A stretch of DNA of 64,000 nt from Blastomyces gilchristii SLH14081 (Eukaryota; Ascomycota; Eurotiomycetes; Onygenales; Ajellomycetaceae): the NCBI RefSeq assembly GCF_000003855.2, contig NW_003101675.1, positions 1,472,999 to 1,536,998 on the forward strand, read 5' to 3'. The notes beneath the pieces were generated by a model. That model worked only from the letters and a program-made list of their open reading frames with translations, made no database searches and had not been told where the DNA came from. Position 1 is the stretch's first letter. The number at the start of each line of letters is the position of its first letter. A program made the position numbers and the translations under genes. Shown here one piece after another: positions 21,880-34,809 of the stretch.

Positions 21880-22756
21880 ATAGACTACTTGAATGAATTG
21901 AGTATTTTTGTATATAATTCTTATTATCTTAAGAGATAGTATTGACTGTTACAGCTATTGCAGCTATTAACTGTAATAATCTTCTTAGATTACATAATTA
22001 ATCACTATATTAAGCTCTTTGTAAATAGCTCTATCAATACAATCTTAAACTATTCTATATTTTTCTTCAAAGAAAAAGTCTTCTGAGTACTTTAAATTGT
22101 AATAAAATGAAAATATTACTTTTAAAAGAAAAGAATTAATCACTGTTACAAAAAATTGAAAAAATAGCTTAATATCTGATGAAAAGTTCAAAGCTATCAG
22201 AAATAAATATTTTTCAGATATTAAAAAAGTTAAAACAGACTGTTAAAACAAGTTTCTTGAAAAAATACAAAAGAAAGAAGTTTTTAAAGTTTTCAATTAT
22301 ATTAAAATAAGAAACATCTTCTAATTTTAAAATATGAATTTCAGAATGCATTGTATATAGTAAATTTCTTTAAAGAAAAATATTAAGTTTTTATGAGAAT
22401 TCTCTTTCAAAACTCATCAGATTCAGAAGAAGAAAATATTTCATTCAATGAATCTATTAATGAGAATAACTGAAAGTGATTTAAGCTTATATAAGGTGAA
22501 TTAAAGTCAGTTATTTTCTTAAATTCAATTAAAACTGCTGTAGATTCTGATTCAATCAATCATTTGATTATTTAAAATATATATTCATACTTGAAAAATG
22601 AATATTTTACACTTTTTTTCAATCTCTTGAAAAATGAGTATTATTCTGAAATGTTAAAGAGAAGTCACTGAAATAATTCTGGTAAAACTTAATAGAAAAA
22701 CTTTAATTTTTAAGTTATATAAAGTAATATTTCTATTAAACTGTCTGAGTAAGATC
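21880..22756 (+). pseudogene. LINE (non-LTR) reverse transcriptase, N-terminal part
   Basis: The frame from about 22060 reads as the linker and first RT blocks of a LINE ORF2 protein: KFKAIRNKYFSDIKKVKTD, then KVFNYIK. It continues with SEEENISFNESINENN, a mutated form of the A-G-P-D-S-INHLII block, and finally LLNCLSKI at 22735-22756. It is cut exactly after KI by an AGATC target site and resumes in the same frame at 48553 with LEKI. Stops are mainly TGA and TAG at Trp/Gln sites. The endonuclease domain and 5' end are not seen. The family is not Ty3 or copia; a Tad- or I-like clade is likely, but I cannot decide which. Confidence 0.75.
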
Positions 22757-22793
22757 TGATAAAGATGATATAATGTAGTAGTTGATTGATTAT
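22757..22793 (-). repeat. Copia-E 3' LTR, first segment
   Basis: 37 bp TGATAAAGATGATATAATG...ATTAT matching 48402-48438. The rest of this LTR (30620-30728) lies beyond Gypsy-3, and the ATTAT at its end is duplicated at 30615-30619. Confidence 0.8.
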
Positions 22794-23437
22794 TGTAACA
22801 TGGCGGAACCGAAGTGATGACTAGTCAGCAGCGTCATGTAGAGATAGTTGTTTAAGAAGCTGTAGAGATAAGCTTGACTATCTTACTTAAATAGTGAGCT
22901 CATGAGCTACAGAGTTATTGTGAGAATATCACAGATATGATACTTAGTATACTAAGAAGATTGTATAAGAATTGCAGTAACTCTTATATATATTCTCATA
23001 GAAGATAAAAAATGAATCACTGACTTCTTTTATAAGAAGTCAGTATCTAGCTATTCTATATAGATAATGAGCAGATACTCTTCTCTGATTTCATAAGTGA
23101 GAATAGCTGAGATGATATCTCAGCAGTGTCTCACTATTATAAAAGAGTAATCTGCTAATCTTGTATAGAAGCAGAGTTCTTATATTTATTAATTGAATCT
23201 TTCTATATTATATTTGAATAATGTTATAAAGTGATTAAAAATCAGTTTAAACAGTCTATGAAATGAATGAAATCATTCATAGAGAAGTAATAAACTGTAC
23301 AAAACTGCAGCAGAGTCTTGATATAGTCAGAGATATAATAATACTCTTCTCTTTAAAAGCATAGTTCTGATACTCTTAAGATTATCAGATTAGAAATTAT
23401 CTTTGTTATATAGTAATAGTTATTAACTAATTTAACA
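22794..23437 (-). repeat. Gypsy-3 3' LTR (full length, heavily mutated)
   Basis: 644 bp; TG...CA ends on both strands. Matches the solo LTR 12476-13116 in inverted orientation, and 30068-30614 directly. Only a few CpGs remain, all in the first 20 bp. Confidence 0.85.
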
Positions 23438-23817
23438 GTACATGTGCTGTATATAATATAAAGAAATAGATGAGTTTCTCTACTAACTGTGTAGATCTTC
23501 TCTTTCTCATCTCTGTTCAAATTAACTATGTGATAAGTGAATTTCTTATATATTAATTAAAATGTGAAAAATGTAGTTAATAAGTGACTTATAGATCTCT
23601 TAATATATTTCATTCTATATATAAAACTCTCTGCAAAAGTGATGTATTTTAGAGATAAAGTTAACAGTAGTGACAGAATTTTTTAAAAAGATTTTTCTTC
23701 TCTTATAATATATTTTTCTTCTCTTTCTTCATCTGTAATAGTGAGTGTATAAAAGCATTGTTCTTGAAAGATAATAAGAGACTTATTCTAACATTTTCTA
23801 GTAAGTAATAAACATCT

Positions 23818-26800
23818 TCATGATGCAGCTGCAGTCTCTGTGACTGTTAAGAAAGTCAGATTAAAGGTAGAGATAGCAGCATCAATGAGTTGTAAGAGCA
23901 CTGCTTTTATTATCATATCTTCTTCTTCTTCTGCATCTCTTGTAGCTGTGATGATACTAGTCATATCTTGCAGTAAGATGTCATTTCTTCTGCTAATCAG
24001 TTCATCTATATTCAGTCTGTTCTCTGCCTCTCTCACTGCTGTTGCAATACTGCTCCTTCTCTCAGTCAACACAGTGATATATAACTCTATGTGATTATTT
24101 AAAGAGAACCTTGAAGAGAGCTTGATTTTAAGAACAGTGACTCTGAGAAGCTTAATCTGTAGTTTCTCTTTTATAGTATATCTGAGTCCTGCTCAGAATA
24201 CTGCTGAGTTAAGTCTGTAGAATTCTGTAATTTCTTTATCTTCTCTCTGTGAGAAGGCTCTGATACAGTCTCTGATCAGTATTCTTATTTATCTACACTA
24301 TGTTAAGCAGCTGAAGAAAGAGAGAATCTTATATATCTATCTCTTCTTTCACTTTTGTTATTTCTGTTATATCTGTAACAATGACTTCTATGTCTCTGTA
24401 AGTATTTATCTATTCTATAAGAAGACATTATATCAGTTCTGATAAGAAGCTCAGATGCTTAAGTAGTACAGAGTAAGAGTCTTAAAGCTTCAAGTATTGA
24501 TGAATTTTATCAAGACTGAGAAGATTCTTCTTACTCATCTGTAGAAGAAGATAAAAGTGTGAATCTCTGAGATGAAAAAATATCTCAGAATGACTGACTT
24601 TAAGAAGAAGAAGTTAGCTGATGCTGTTATTAAAAGTATCATAGAGATTAATCACTGAATGAAGAGAATCTCACTTTAATTAAAACAAATAACTGAGATG
24701 TTTTATAAATTGATAAGTTAATACTTTATACATCTCTCATACTCTTCTGCAGTGCTGCAGTACTAACTTCTCAGTAGATAAAGATATCAGTGCTGAAGAC
24801 CTTAACAGTGAAGAATGAGTTTAGTGAGAATGTAATTATTAATGAGTAGACTCTAATCTCTCTTTTTACTTTTTCAGTGAGCTGTGACTCTATTAAAATA
24901 GCAGCAGCCTGCAGATTAATAATATTAATCTTGTTAATTTTAAATATCTCTTTCTCTTAATTACTTCAGGAATTTTACACTTGTGTAGTCTCATTAACCT
25001 TCTAAAAACTCTTTGAGAAAAAATAGAAGAAGAGTGCTACAGAGCTTACAAGACACTGACTTATCACTGTAAAATCATCTCTAAAAAAACTCTTTAGAAA
25101 AAATGAGAAGTCTTAAGCAGTATTTCTTACTTAACATCTCTGATATGTAATGAGATAATCTCTACTAGTTATCTTATAGCTTGCAATGTCTTTCTCAGCA
25201 TTTTTCAAATACTTCAGTGATTTTCATGAATTCTCTGATAATAAATAATGTTCTTATTTAATAAGATATTGAAGCTTACTGTAATATATTCACTTATTCA
25301 ATATTTTCTTTATAAGATATTCAGTATTACTCTCAATCTCAATACTATTCAGTCAAGATAGCTCTGTCTCAGAGTATTATATATAGAGCTTTAAATAGAA
25401 AATGTGAAAAATAGAATAAATTGATTTCAATTCTGAGAGTAATTTCAACTTATATATCTATTTATTCATTACTTTTATTACTGAGAAAGATTCTAGTTAT
25501 CACTCACTGAGCTTCTTACACAGTCTCATTATCTTGATATTCTTTGATAAAAGTAGTACTTAATTCTCTATCAAGAACTTCATTGAAAGATATTTTTAAT
25601 TATAGTATTTTATCTACTGCTTCTCAATATAATGAATACTTTTCACTATCTTCTTATAAGTTTTATTCAAAAGTTTCAATCTCACTTTTACTTCTGATCC
25701 TGAGAAGTACTCTATTCTATATATCTGTTCAATATTCTGACTGTCTATTTCTTTCTTTAAAACATTGTCTGTGATGTCACTGAGTAATGAAGTATTATAT
25801 TTATAATAAGTATAGAAAGAAGATATCTTTAAGATTACATTTCTTACATTATTATATATAAATTCAGCAGTCAGAAGATGTTTAAGTCAATCATACTAAT
25901 AATATAAATAGAATACTTGAAGATGCTATTCTAATGTCTGATTCTGATATTCAGTCTGATTATCTGTCTGCAGATGAAATACAGTACTGAGAAGACATCT
26001 TATTATAATATAATAGTAAAAAGCTGATCAGTATTTACTGATAAAGAGAGATTCTCAATCTATTATCAATGATTTCAGAGTACTGCAATTATAAATAATA
26101 ATATCTAAAAACAGATCAGTCAATTCAGAGGCTTTAATCTTTTTATAAATAGAAATATATTTAGTTATCTTTATAAAGTAATTAATAATGACTAAAATCA
26201 AGTTATATTCTTTGACTCTTATTGACTTCAGTAGATTAACTATGAAATTTATTAATAGATTCTATCATAAGCTCTTTGAAATAGACAGTGATGCTAACTC
26301 ACTCTATTACTTATATTATGAAATCTTTATTCTTTGATAGATATTATAAGTCTTAATATACTCTTTGATATCTGTCTGAAGCTTATCTTAAATATATTTA
26401 TATTTTAGAAGCTTCTCAGTCTTCTTTAATCTGAAGTATTCTGTATAAGAATTATTATGATGAATTCTTAATAACTTCTAGTACACTGTTCTGCTATAAG
26501 AAATGAAGTCTGAATCATTCAGTAGTAGAAGTTTACATTGTTCTAGTTATCAGTGACTTGATTTCTTAACAGCACTACTCTGCTCAGAGTCTATCTTTTT
26601 CAAGTTTAAATCAGATTCTTTCTTCTTCAACTTCTGAATTTAAGTAATAGTAGAGATATCTCTTCTCTATAACTTATCAATAAATTTCAAAAGTAGTTAA
26701 GTTAAAAGATTATAGACTGATTTATTCTTTATCAATTCAATAATAGTAAGATATAATATGAGAAACTTATAGTCTTCAGTATCAGTTCTCTGTGAAAATT

Positions 26801-29800
26801 CTGATTTTCTTTCATCTTCTATACTGAGTCACACAGCTGTCTTACTGACACTGTTTCTGAGCTTCAGAGAATCTTAACTCTCTGCAGCCAGCTTCTTCTA
26901 CAGTGATGACAGAGATTCTTTTATAGAATTCTTCTTCTTATTAATAATATTATAATCAGACTGTTTAAATAGTATATCAGTAGAGTTAAACTAATCTGAA
27001 TAATATCAGATATAGAAATCATACTCTGAAAGTAGCTCTGCTCATCTGACTTAACATTCTATCAAGCTCTTTATTATCAAGAAGTAACATAGATTTATAT
27101 AATCAGTGAGAACTTGCACTAAGTACTTACTACTCTGAAGATAATATCACCAGATCTTAAAGAATTTAATAATTACTAATATCTCTTAATTATGAGTATC
27201 ATACCTTCTCTGTGTAAGTGATAACTTCTTGAAGAAGAAGATCACTGATTTTTATTTACAGTGTCTTATAGACTCTGTAAAAAAGTCATCTCTCATAGAT
27301 ATTTTATTATCTGTATTTTCAGAATTTATTATTCTCTAATTCTTTTAATATTGAAAGATCTCTGATATCAACTGTGAAAAGATTTCACAGACTTCATTCT
27401 CAGATACATCAGTCTCACACTGACTGAGTAAGTCAGAATTAAAGTAATTCAGTATTATAATATCTATAAAAGTTTATTTCAATTCTGCAAATATCTGTAT
27501 AGTGTCTTAAGTGAGAATAAACAGTCTCATTTTTCTGTCTTTCACACTTCTCTTTAACAGATCTGTAAGAGAAGTAGTAATTCATGAATATGTATAGATA
27601 AATTGTCTGTAGAAATTTACATATTCTAGAAATATCTGTATCTCATAATACATCTGCAGCACTGATCAGTTCTTAATAACAGAGACTCAGCTTCTATTCA
27701 TTGAAATGCTATTCATCTCAATAATATAATCTAAGAAATCAATCTTCTGTATATAGAACAAGCATTTTTCAGTGTTTGTATAGAGTTGATACTATCTCAA
27801 GTGACTCAACACTTCTTGAATATGAGTATCATATTCTTTCTTCATTTTTGAGAAGATTAGAATGTTGTTCAAGTATACTATACAGAAGATATTAACAAGG
27901 CTCTGCAGCATCTTATTTATATAGATCTGAAAGATGATGAAGTATTATAAAGATTAAAAGATAAAATAAGATATTCAAAATTACTATATTTGATATAAAA
28001 AGTCATTTTTCAAACATTGTCTTCATTAACTCTGATTCTATCATAGACATTCTATATATCAATCTTTGAGAACACTCTTACTTCAGATAATTAATTGATT
28101 ATCTCATTAATTAACAGTAATGAATAGTAATTCTTAATCATCATTTTATTGAGATCTCTGTAGTCTATGTATAGATATAGTCTATTATTCTTCTTGAGTA
28201 CAAAGAGTATAGACATCTCTGCTGAACTCTTTGATAAGTGTATTAAGTTCTTTAATTGTGCTTTTTCAAGATATTTATACAGAATATTCAATTTCTTTAC
28301 AGACAAGTTGTAAAGAAATCTGTACAGTACTGTTACATTATCTTCAAGATAAATCTTATATCATATCTTGATATCAGAAAACTTTGCTACTTCTCTTTTT
28401 AAAAAGATCTTCTTATAATCTGTTAAGAGACATTGTATATATCTATCTTCAATAACAGATACTGCTGCTAATCTTGTAGTAAGAGTGATAACTTCTTCAT
28501 CTATGATTAAGTCTCAGTTATTTGTTATATAGTATATTAACTCTATCTTTTTCTCAAGATTCTTTCAGTGAAACTCTTCAGATTTCTCTATCACTGTCTC
28601 TTCATTAATCAAACAGTACTGTTATATCTGAATAACTCAGTCAATGAGAGAATTGTTTTCTCTTAATTATAGAAGATCTAGAATGACATTTTCATCTATA
28701 ATATTAACAGTATGAAGTAGCAGACTGCTCTTCTTAAAGATTTCTTCTAAGACTATGATTATACACTTCACTTGAATTATGTTAAAAAAATTATATTTTA
28801 TTTCATTAGTAAATTTTATATGATGTGATAGATCTATCTTCTTCTAACTCTTTATCAAAGAAAAGAAATAGAATATAAAGTTAGTATTTACTCTTAAGTT
28901 GAGTAGATATCTCACTAATATCTTCTTATTCAGAGTATTCATTATGATTATAATATAAACTCAGAGATATAAGAATTATTAATTCTTCATTTCTTTCTTA
29001 TTTTTATCTTTCATAGATACATTTATCAGAAGAGAAGTTAACTTTAAGAAGATATCTTCTCAGTTTCTTTTCTTCTTTAGCTTCTTATAATTACTAGTAT
29101 AGTAATTATCAGCTCTGCAGTTAAAATAGAGATCTTTATCAAATCTTTTTTAGTATTTCTTCACAGTGAGTGAAGAATCAGAATACTTGAAATTCTTCTT
29201 TACTTTCTCTACACTGAAGTTATCACAGTATTATTTAGATTCTATTATTAATTACTTAAAAGAGATTTTATTGATCTTTTTCTCAGAGTATTGATTATTC
29301 AAATAGATTCAGAAAATCAAGTTAATAAGCTTAGTATAATTAATTAATAAACTCTGATACTGTAATATCATTATCTATATATTATAAGTCAGCTTTATAA
29401 GATAAAGCTGTATTTTTAATTAATTTAAATCATTAGTTAATTTCTATCAATACTCTTCAAATCTTACATTGAAATTGAAAGAATTCTTATAATTTTATTA
29501 ATATAATGAGTTGAACTGCTGTACTGCTGTGAAGCTACAGTTATAGTAATCTTTGATTTAATTCAGTAGAAAGTCTTTGAATTCTTCTCAAGTTATAACA
29601 GTATTGATACACTTAAGCTCTCTCTTCTTAATAACTCAAGTAGTTGCAGAGATGTCTTCAAGAAGATTGACAGTGTATATTACTCATATCTCATAAGTAT
29701 TAAACTAGCTTAGATTAAGATGGAATTTCTGTTCAAGAGTATAGATAAAGCTGTGAAAGTCAGATAATATGTTTCTCTTATAACTCAGAGAATCTCTGAT

Positions 29801-29900
29801 CTTAATCTCTGTATTTGTATGATAGATGTAGATGTGTAGAAGCTGTGATAATAGCAGAGTGATTGAAGAGCTCATGTTAAAATGTGCAGTGAGTTCAGAA
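23818..29900 (-). pseudogene. Gypsy-3 gag-pol remains
   Basis: Read from right to left. A zinc-knuckle relic FNCRADNYYTSNYKKLKK lies at about 29080-29130. The pre-RT region ends VTVLYRFLYNLSVKKLNIL. RT starts in the open tract 28306-28091 (LYIDYRDLNKM) and carries YLNNILIFSK at about 27845-27880, where YLDD has become YLNN. RNase H follows at about 27400-27000. An integrase zinc-region tail (DIKEYIKTYNICQRIK) is at about 26330-26390, and the integrase core begins EYNLILVIINYFIKITKYI at about 26130-26200. From 25.9 to 23.8 kb only scattered matches can be read. Numerous TGA, TAA and TAG codons. This gypsy lineage differs from Gypsy-1 and Gypsy-2 in its RT motifs. Confidence 0.75.
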
Positions 29901-30067
29901 ATCTTGAATTCCTGTCAGAGTAGAGATGTATACACTCTAGAAAATGATGTGAAGTGTCTCTCAGAGAATGAGATTGAGTCAGTCTCAGCACAGATGTATA
30001 AGACTATATCAGTCTGTTAATAGAGCTTGACTGATTCAAACTTGTAATCAGATTGAGTGATTTAAAT

Positions 30068-30614
30068 TATAATATAATGAAACTGAAGCAGTGACTAGTC
30101 AGCAGTGCTATATAGAGATAGTTGTTTAAGAAGCTGTAGAAATGATCTTGCCTATCTTACTTAAATAGAGAGCTTATAAGCTACAGGGTTATTACAAGAA
30201 TATCACAGATATGATACTTTGTATACTAAGAAGACTGTATGAGAAATGCAGTAACTCTTAAATATATTTCTGTAGAAGATAAAAAATGAATTACTGACTT
30301 CTTTTATAAGAAGCCAGTATCTAGCTATTCTATATAGACAATGAGCAGATACTCTTCTCTTAATTCATGAGTGAGAATAGCTGAGATGATACCTCAGTAG
30401 CATCTCACTGCCATGAAAGAGTAATCTGCTGACCTCATATAGAAGTGAGGTTCTCATATCCATCAATTGAATCTTCCTATATTATATCCGAATGATGTCA
30501 TAGAGTGGTTGGAAACCGGTTTGAATGGCCTGCGGGATGAATGGAATCATCTGCAGGGAAGTGATGAGCCGTGCGGAACCGCAGCGGGGCCTTGGCGCGG
30601 CCAGGGGCGTGATA
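30068..30614 (-). repeat. Gypsy-3 5' LTR (truncated, half mutated and half pristine)
   Basis: Aligns to 22794 onward. The left ~400 bp are mutated, while 30480-30614 keeps CpG and GG/CC runs such as GCGGAACCGCAGCGGGGCC. It stops about 100 bp short of the LTR end, at the ATTAT duplication. Confidence 0.75.
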
Positions 30615-30619
30615 ATTAT

Positions 30620-30728
30620 TGAGATCTATCTATTGTGCGGCCTTTTATATGTGGGAGGCTTTCATCAAGCAATTGGCAAACACCTCACTTATGCAGAAGT
30701 AATCAGTCTATTGAGAGAGAATCTAACA
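30620..30728 (-). repeat. Copia-E 3' LTR, second segment
   Basis: 109 bp matching 48439-48547, with CTATCTATTGTGCGG near the start and AATCTAACA at the end. Contains CTTTTATATGTG, a TATA-like box when read on the minus strand. Confidence 0.8.
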
Positions 30729-32375
30729 CCTCTCTTAACTACTACTTCACTAAGTAGATATTTGCAACTCAGCAGAGCAGTTCTATAACTAGAGAGGAAA
30801 TATTACATACAAAATAGTAGTGTCCTCTGTCAAAGATTTCATGGAGAACTAACAAGAATTTAGAGAATAAGAAAATAAATAAGATAAACAGTAAAATGAA
30901 TGAACTACTATGAAGGTAGTGATCTGATAAGACTCTGTATCTATCAAGATACCTTCAGAGCTTTTATTAGAGTATATACTGTCATGTCAGTAATATCTAT
31001 TCATATGATTTTAACAATGCCTGCAGCGGCAGTATTGTGAATGTGATAATATTTAATATCAATGTGATGTATATTACAGGTGAGAATATGTAGTTTGAGA
31101 CACTCTTTGTAACTGTAGCAAGAGTGGCCTCTCAGATGCTATGAATAAAGTAGACGCAGTGATTGATTATTACTGTGTAAAATCTTTAATCATTCTCATT
31201 AATTATTTTAAATTTAATTATTTAACAGTTCTTATCATGAAGAAGTTTAAATTCAAATTCTTCATCAATAAGTTGACTGAAGCTTAAGAGATTGCAGAAT
31301 GCTCTCAGTATGTAGCAGATGTTAAGAAGATTAAGTTTCATTTTAGTGATGTAAATGCAAGCTTTTCTCACATCTGTAAAAGTAATTAACTTATTATTTA
31401 TTTCTTCTACAGAACTGAGGTCTTTCTCATTAATTAAAGTATGTATGTATTTAAACACACTCTTGTTATATAATATAATGTAGAAGACTGCAGTGTCTAG
31501 ATATTATAGAGAGTCTTTACAGATTATTAACAGAGTCTTTTCATTTATTATGAACAGGTCTTTTACAGTCTCAATAAAGCTGTCATTCTTCACTTTTTTC
31601 TCAGAGACTGCATGCTTTTATATATAATATTTAATATCAGAGCAATTGATATTTTATTATTTCTGTGATTAAGTCTTTCAATTCTTATAGTAGTAGACTG
31701 TCTCAGTGTGATCTCAGTGACTGCAGTATTTACATTTAAGGTCTGAGTCAAATGTGTCTTCTTATTAAATATAGAAGATGTTTTCTCTTTAATCACTTAT
31801 AAACTGCTATTTCTCACACTTTTCAGCATTCTTATTCTTTTTATTTTTCTTTTTCTTTTCAGCTTTCTTTTCAGCTTCTTTCACTGACATTCTCTTTTTA
31901 TTATCACTTAATCTGATAACTGTCTTGTAGCAGATAAGATCATCAATGAAATTATCAAGATTAATCTCAGAAACAGATGTTTTTGAAATTTCTTAACATA
32001 GATTCTTAAGATAGATTTGAATAAATATTTGTACATAAGTCTTCAGATTATGTATGAATTATTGAGTGAGAAAGTCTTTGAATATTAATTAGTTATATAT
32101 ATTAATTTCATTTATTATCATCTATCAGTACTTTGTATATAGTGTGATATTATTATTATAATCAGTGATTGTTATAGTAATAACTTTATTATATAATTTG
32201 AATTGAAGATCTGCTCAGTGTATTTTAATATTTTCAATTTAACTGCTTATTATAGTGTGACTGAGCATCTCATCTTAATGAACATTATAATTGTTAACTT
32301 GATTGAGTTTTAATTGAGTAAGTGTTTACAGCTCAGTCCTTTATTGAGGTTCCCTGCACTCTTATAGGAGCTTTC
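30729..32375 (-). pseudogene. Copia-E gag/protease part (distal)
   Basis: Minus strand, reading right to left. A zinc knuckle CKYCSH-stop-DHTETVYYY at about 31690-31740 is a C-C-H-C motif with the last Cys changed. The open tract 31796-31590 overlaps it in another frame and is a shadow. The open tract 31458-31222 reads MKLNLLNICYILRAFCNLLSFSQLIDE, the typical copia stretch after the protease (NLLSvsQL). Beyond about 31200 no integrase, RT or RNase H can be found before the LTR; 30730-31200 looks non-coding. The gag frame begins on the other side of Gypsy-1 copy B, at 48310. Confidence 0.7.
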
Positions 32376-32786
32376 TGTGAGTCAAAGGTGCTGGAACCGG
32401 CGGACGAGTACAGGNNNNNNNNNNNNNNNNNNNNNNNNNNNNNNNNNNNNNNNNNNNNNNNNNNNNNNNNNNNNNNNNNNNNNNNNNNNNNNNNNNNNNN
32501 NNNNNNNNNNNNNNAAAACAATAAAAAATATTAATTTTATGGGGTTTAATTTAGGGAAGGGGTGTCCGCCCCCCCCTTTCTTTTATTTTCTGGGCGCCGC
32601 TCATTACTTACCTTTTCTTTTTTTCAAAAGAGAGTGGAGCCCGGCGCAAGATTAAAAACCTACCCCCGCCCCCTTCTATTTGTTTTGTTAAAAAACCCCA
32701 CGCCGGCCACCCCCTCTTTACATTGGTAAGCATGTTCAGAAGTGACTGTGTTATTATCTGACAGTCATATGTTCTTCTGAATCACA
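32376..32786 (-). repeat. Gypsy-1 copy B 3' LTR, broken by gap and poor sequence
   Basis: The left piece (32376-32414) reads TGTGAGTCAAAGGTGCTGG, an error-like version of TGTGATTCAAAGGTTGCTTG. The right piece (about 32704-32786) matches the other LTRs up to GAATCACA. The normal length is 167 bp; here there are 411 positions including 100 N. Confidence 0.75.
32415..32514. other. Assembly gap (100 N)
   Basis: A round 100-N placeholder of unknown true size. The 189 bp to its right (32515-32703) contain homopolymer-rich sequence (CCCCCCC, TTTTTTT, AAAAAA) resembling no other part of the window and are likely low-quality contig-end bases. Confidence 0.95.
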
Positions 32787-33332
32787 TCATTTCTCATCAG
32801 ATTCAGTCACACTCATGTGATCATGATGTAAGCTCTAGCTTCATATGAATTAGCACGCTGCTAGCATTCATGATTATACAGTCTATTTCTGATCTGACTA
32901 GCATTCTTCTTATACTCTTACAAAGAAACTTTCATTATATTATATCACTTATTCACTAACTTTTTTCATTCTTTAATCATCTTCTTTATCATCATCATTA
33001 TTGAATATTATTATCTTATTTTAGATTTCTGTCTTCTTCTCTATTCAACACTCTCTATCTGTTTATCTATTACATTGTACACATTTCTAGTAATAATTCT
33101 CTGTTCTTATAACAAGCATCATTGTAGTGCTTATATCAGAAAGTTCATTAGCAGTAAGTATAATACATTATAAAACATGATCAGAACTTGTTTTTCTTCT
33201 AATAATTGTCAGAATATATTATTATGAATGACACATCTTCTTCATCTTCTTATACATTCTTGACTGTTTTTCTTCTCAGTGAGCTTCTGATCATGTTTGC
33301 TGACATGATTTTATATAAACACAGATACTGAT

Positions 33333-34809
33333 ATGTTTGTTTTTATTCATGTAGAATTATTACATGTTGACAGATCTGTATTCACTGATGATAATGAAGT
33401 TAATATTGAATCATTAATCAAGAACTTGAAGAACATGATAATGAAGAAATTATCTGTGTCATATGTAACTGAGTCTCTTATATTCTTTTCTATTCTCTCT
33501 GTTTCTTTCTCTGCTACTCTCTCTCAATCTTCTACTCTTGTCTCTGTATCTGATTCTCCTGCTTCTGCTATCTCTGTTCTCATAACTCTTACTCTTACTA
33601 CTTCTGCTCTCTCTTCTTCTACTGTCTCTACTTTCATTATCAGCTCTTCCTGTTTCAAGAAGATGTTATATAGACTTAATGAATTATATTTCTCAGTATA
33701 TACACTTCTACTCTTCTTATCAATCTCTAGAATAATTTATTGTATAAAGACTGTGTATAACATAACTATTTAAAGCTCTGTTACAGACACTGATTATTAT
33801 GTTTATTTTAAAGATTTATGATAAAGTAATTATTCATTCATATCAGAGAATCATCTCTCTTCTTAACAGTATTAAGATTATAAGTCTTTTCTTTTTTCAT
33901 CTTCTTTTCTAACACTAATTTTTCTAGAGAAAATTATTATGAGTTTTATTATACACAAAGTTATAATATTCACAGATATTAAGAAACTTTTTATAACTGT
34001 AAAGTTTAATATTACAGAGACATTCACTCTGATGAATTTCTTCAGAATAATAGATTCATAGCAGTCAATTCTCTGATATCTATCATTCAACTTTATAATG
34101 CAGATAAAAGAAATTCATGTTTTCAGAAACAGAAACATGAATGTCATACTCTTTTACACTTATAGATGTGAGACTTGTATATCTTATCTAAGATATTGTT
34201 ATGAGAATAAGCTGTTCACACACTGTATTCTGCTTTCTGTATTTCTCTGTGTCTCTCTCTCTCTTTCTGAGAAGCCTTATATATATTGGAATTATATATA
34301 CAACTCTAAGATCAGTGAGTGTTCATTCAGTAATCATTCTCATCTCTGATTTTACAGTTTTTATATATTAATAATGATTCTTAGTTGCTCTGACATCAGA
34401 GATCATTCTAATTAAAGATGATAATACTGCTGAGACTACTCTCTTTCACTCTTAAGCTTCTCTCAGTACTTTCTCTTTCTTCTCTGCAGAAAAGATTGTA
34501 CACACACTGAGTTATAAATATTTGACTCTAAGTGACTCTCACTGTTATTTATTCAGTTTCATATCTTCTTCTTCTTTCATTTCTTCTATCTCTGTCTTCT
34601 CTGTCTTAATGTCTGATTCTGTGAGTTCTGTGCTCTTCTTCAATTTTTCTACACACACATGTACACATTTCTATATTGGTATTTCAGTCAATCTTGTAAT
34701 AAATGATATTAATGTTGTATACAGAGTAGTAGAGAAATCAGAGACATATATAGTATTGTTATAAGAGTGACTTATGACTCTTGAATTTCTTGCAGATCTT
34801 GAGTTTTAA
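33333..34809 (+). pseudogene. Antisense reading frame of Gypsy-1 (copy B)
   Basis: Open tracts 33333-33773, 34098-34349 and 34522-34764 show the same blocks as copies A and C: IESLIKNLKNMIMKKLSV, then a Ser/Thr-rich middle, FKKMLYRLNELYFSVYTLL, ENKLFTHCILLSVF, and VNLVINDINVVYRVVEKSE. The last tract hits TAA and TGA at 34762 and 34768 but continues in frame to LADLEF-TAA (34807-34809), matching the C-terminus of copy A. Runs against the element's own transcription. Function unknown; see the copy A entry for the sense-strand caveat. Confidence 0.5.

Larger units (their letters stand above)
22794..30614 (-). mobile_element. Gypsy-3: Ty3/gypsy element inserted in Copia-E LTR
   Basis: Left LTR 22794-23437 (TGTAACATGG...TTTAACA on the plus strand) and right LTR 30068-30614, aligned base for base from TATAATATAATGAAACTG onward but missing ~100 bp at its outer end. 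ATTAT flanks both ends (22789-22793 and 30615-30619). The internal region on the minus strand carries gag, protease, RT, RNase H and integrase in gypsy order. Because pol is on the minus strand, the 5' LTR is the right, truncated one. The stretch 23820-24072 (minus) is an open 84-codon tract rich in Glu, Arg and Ala after integrase, which could be the C-terminus of pol. Confidence 0.85.

Noticed and set aside
23840..24094. 84-codon plus-strand frame rich in Ser and Val
   Set aside because: Mirror of the minus-strand Glu/Arg-rich tract that continues Gypsy-3 pol; no supporting motif.
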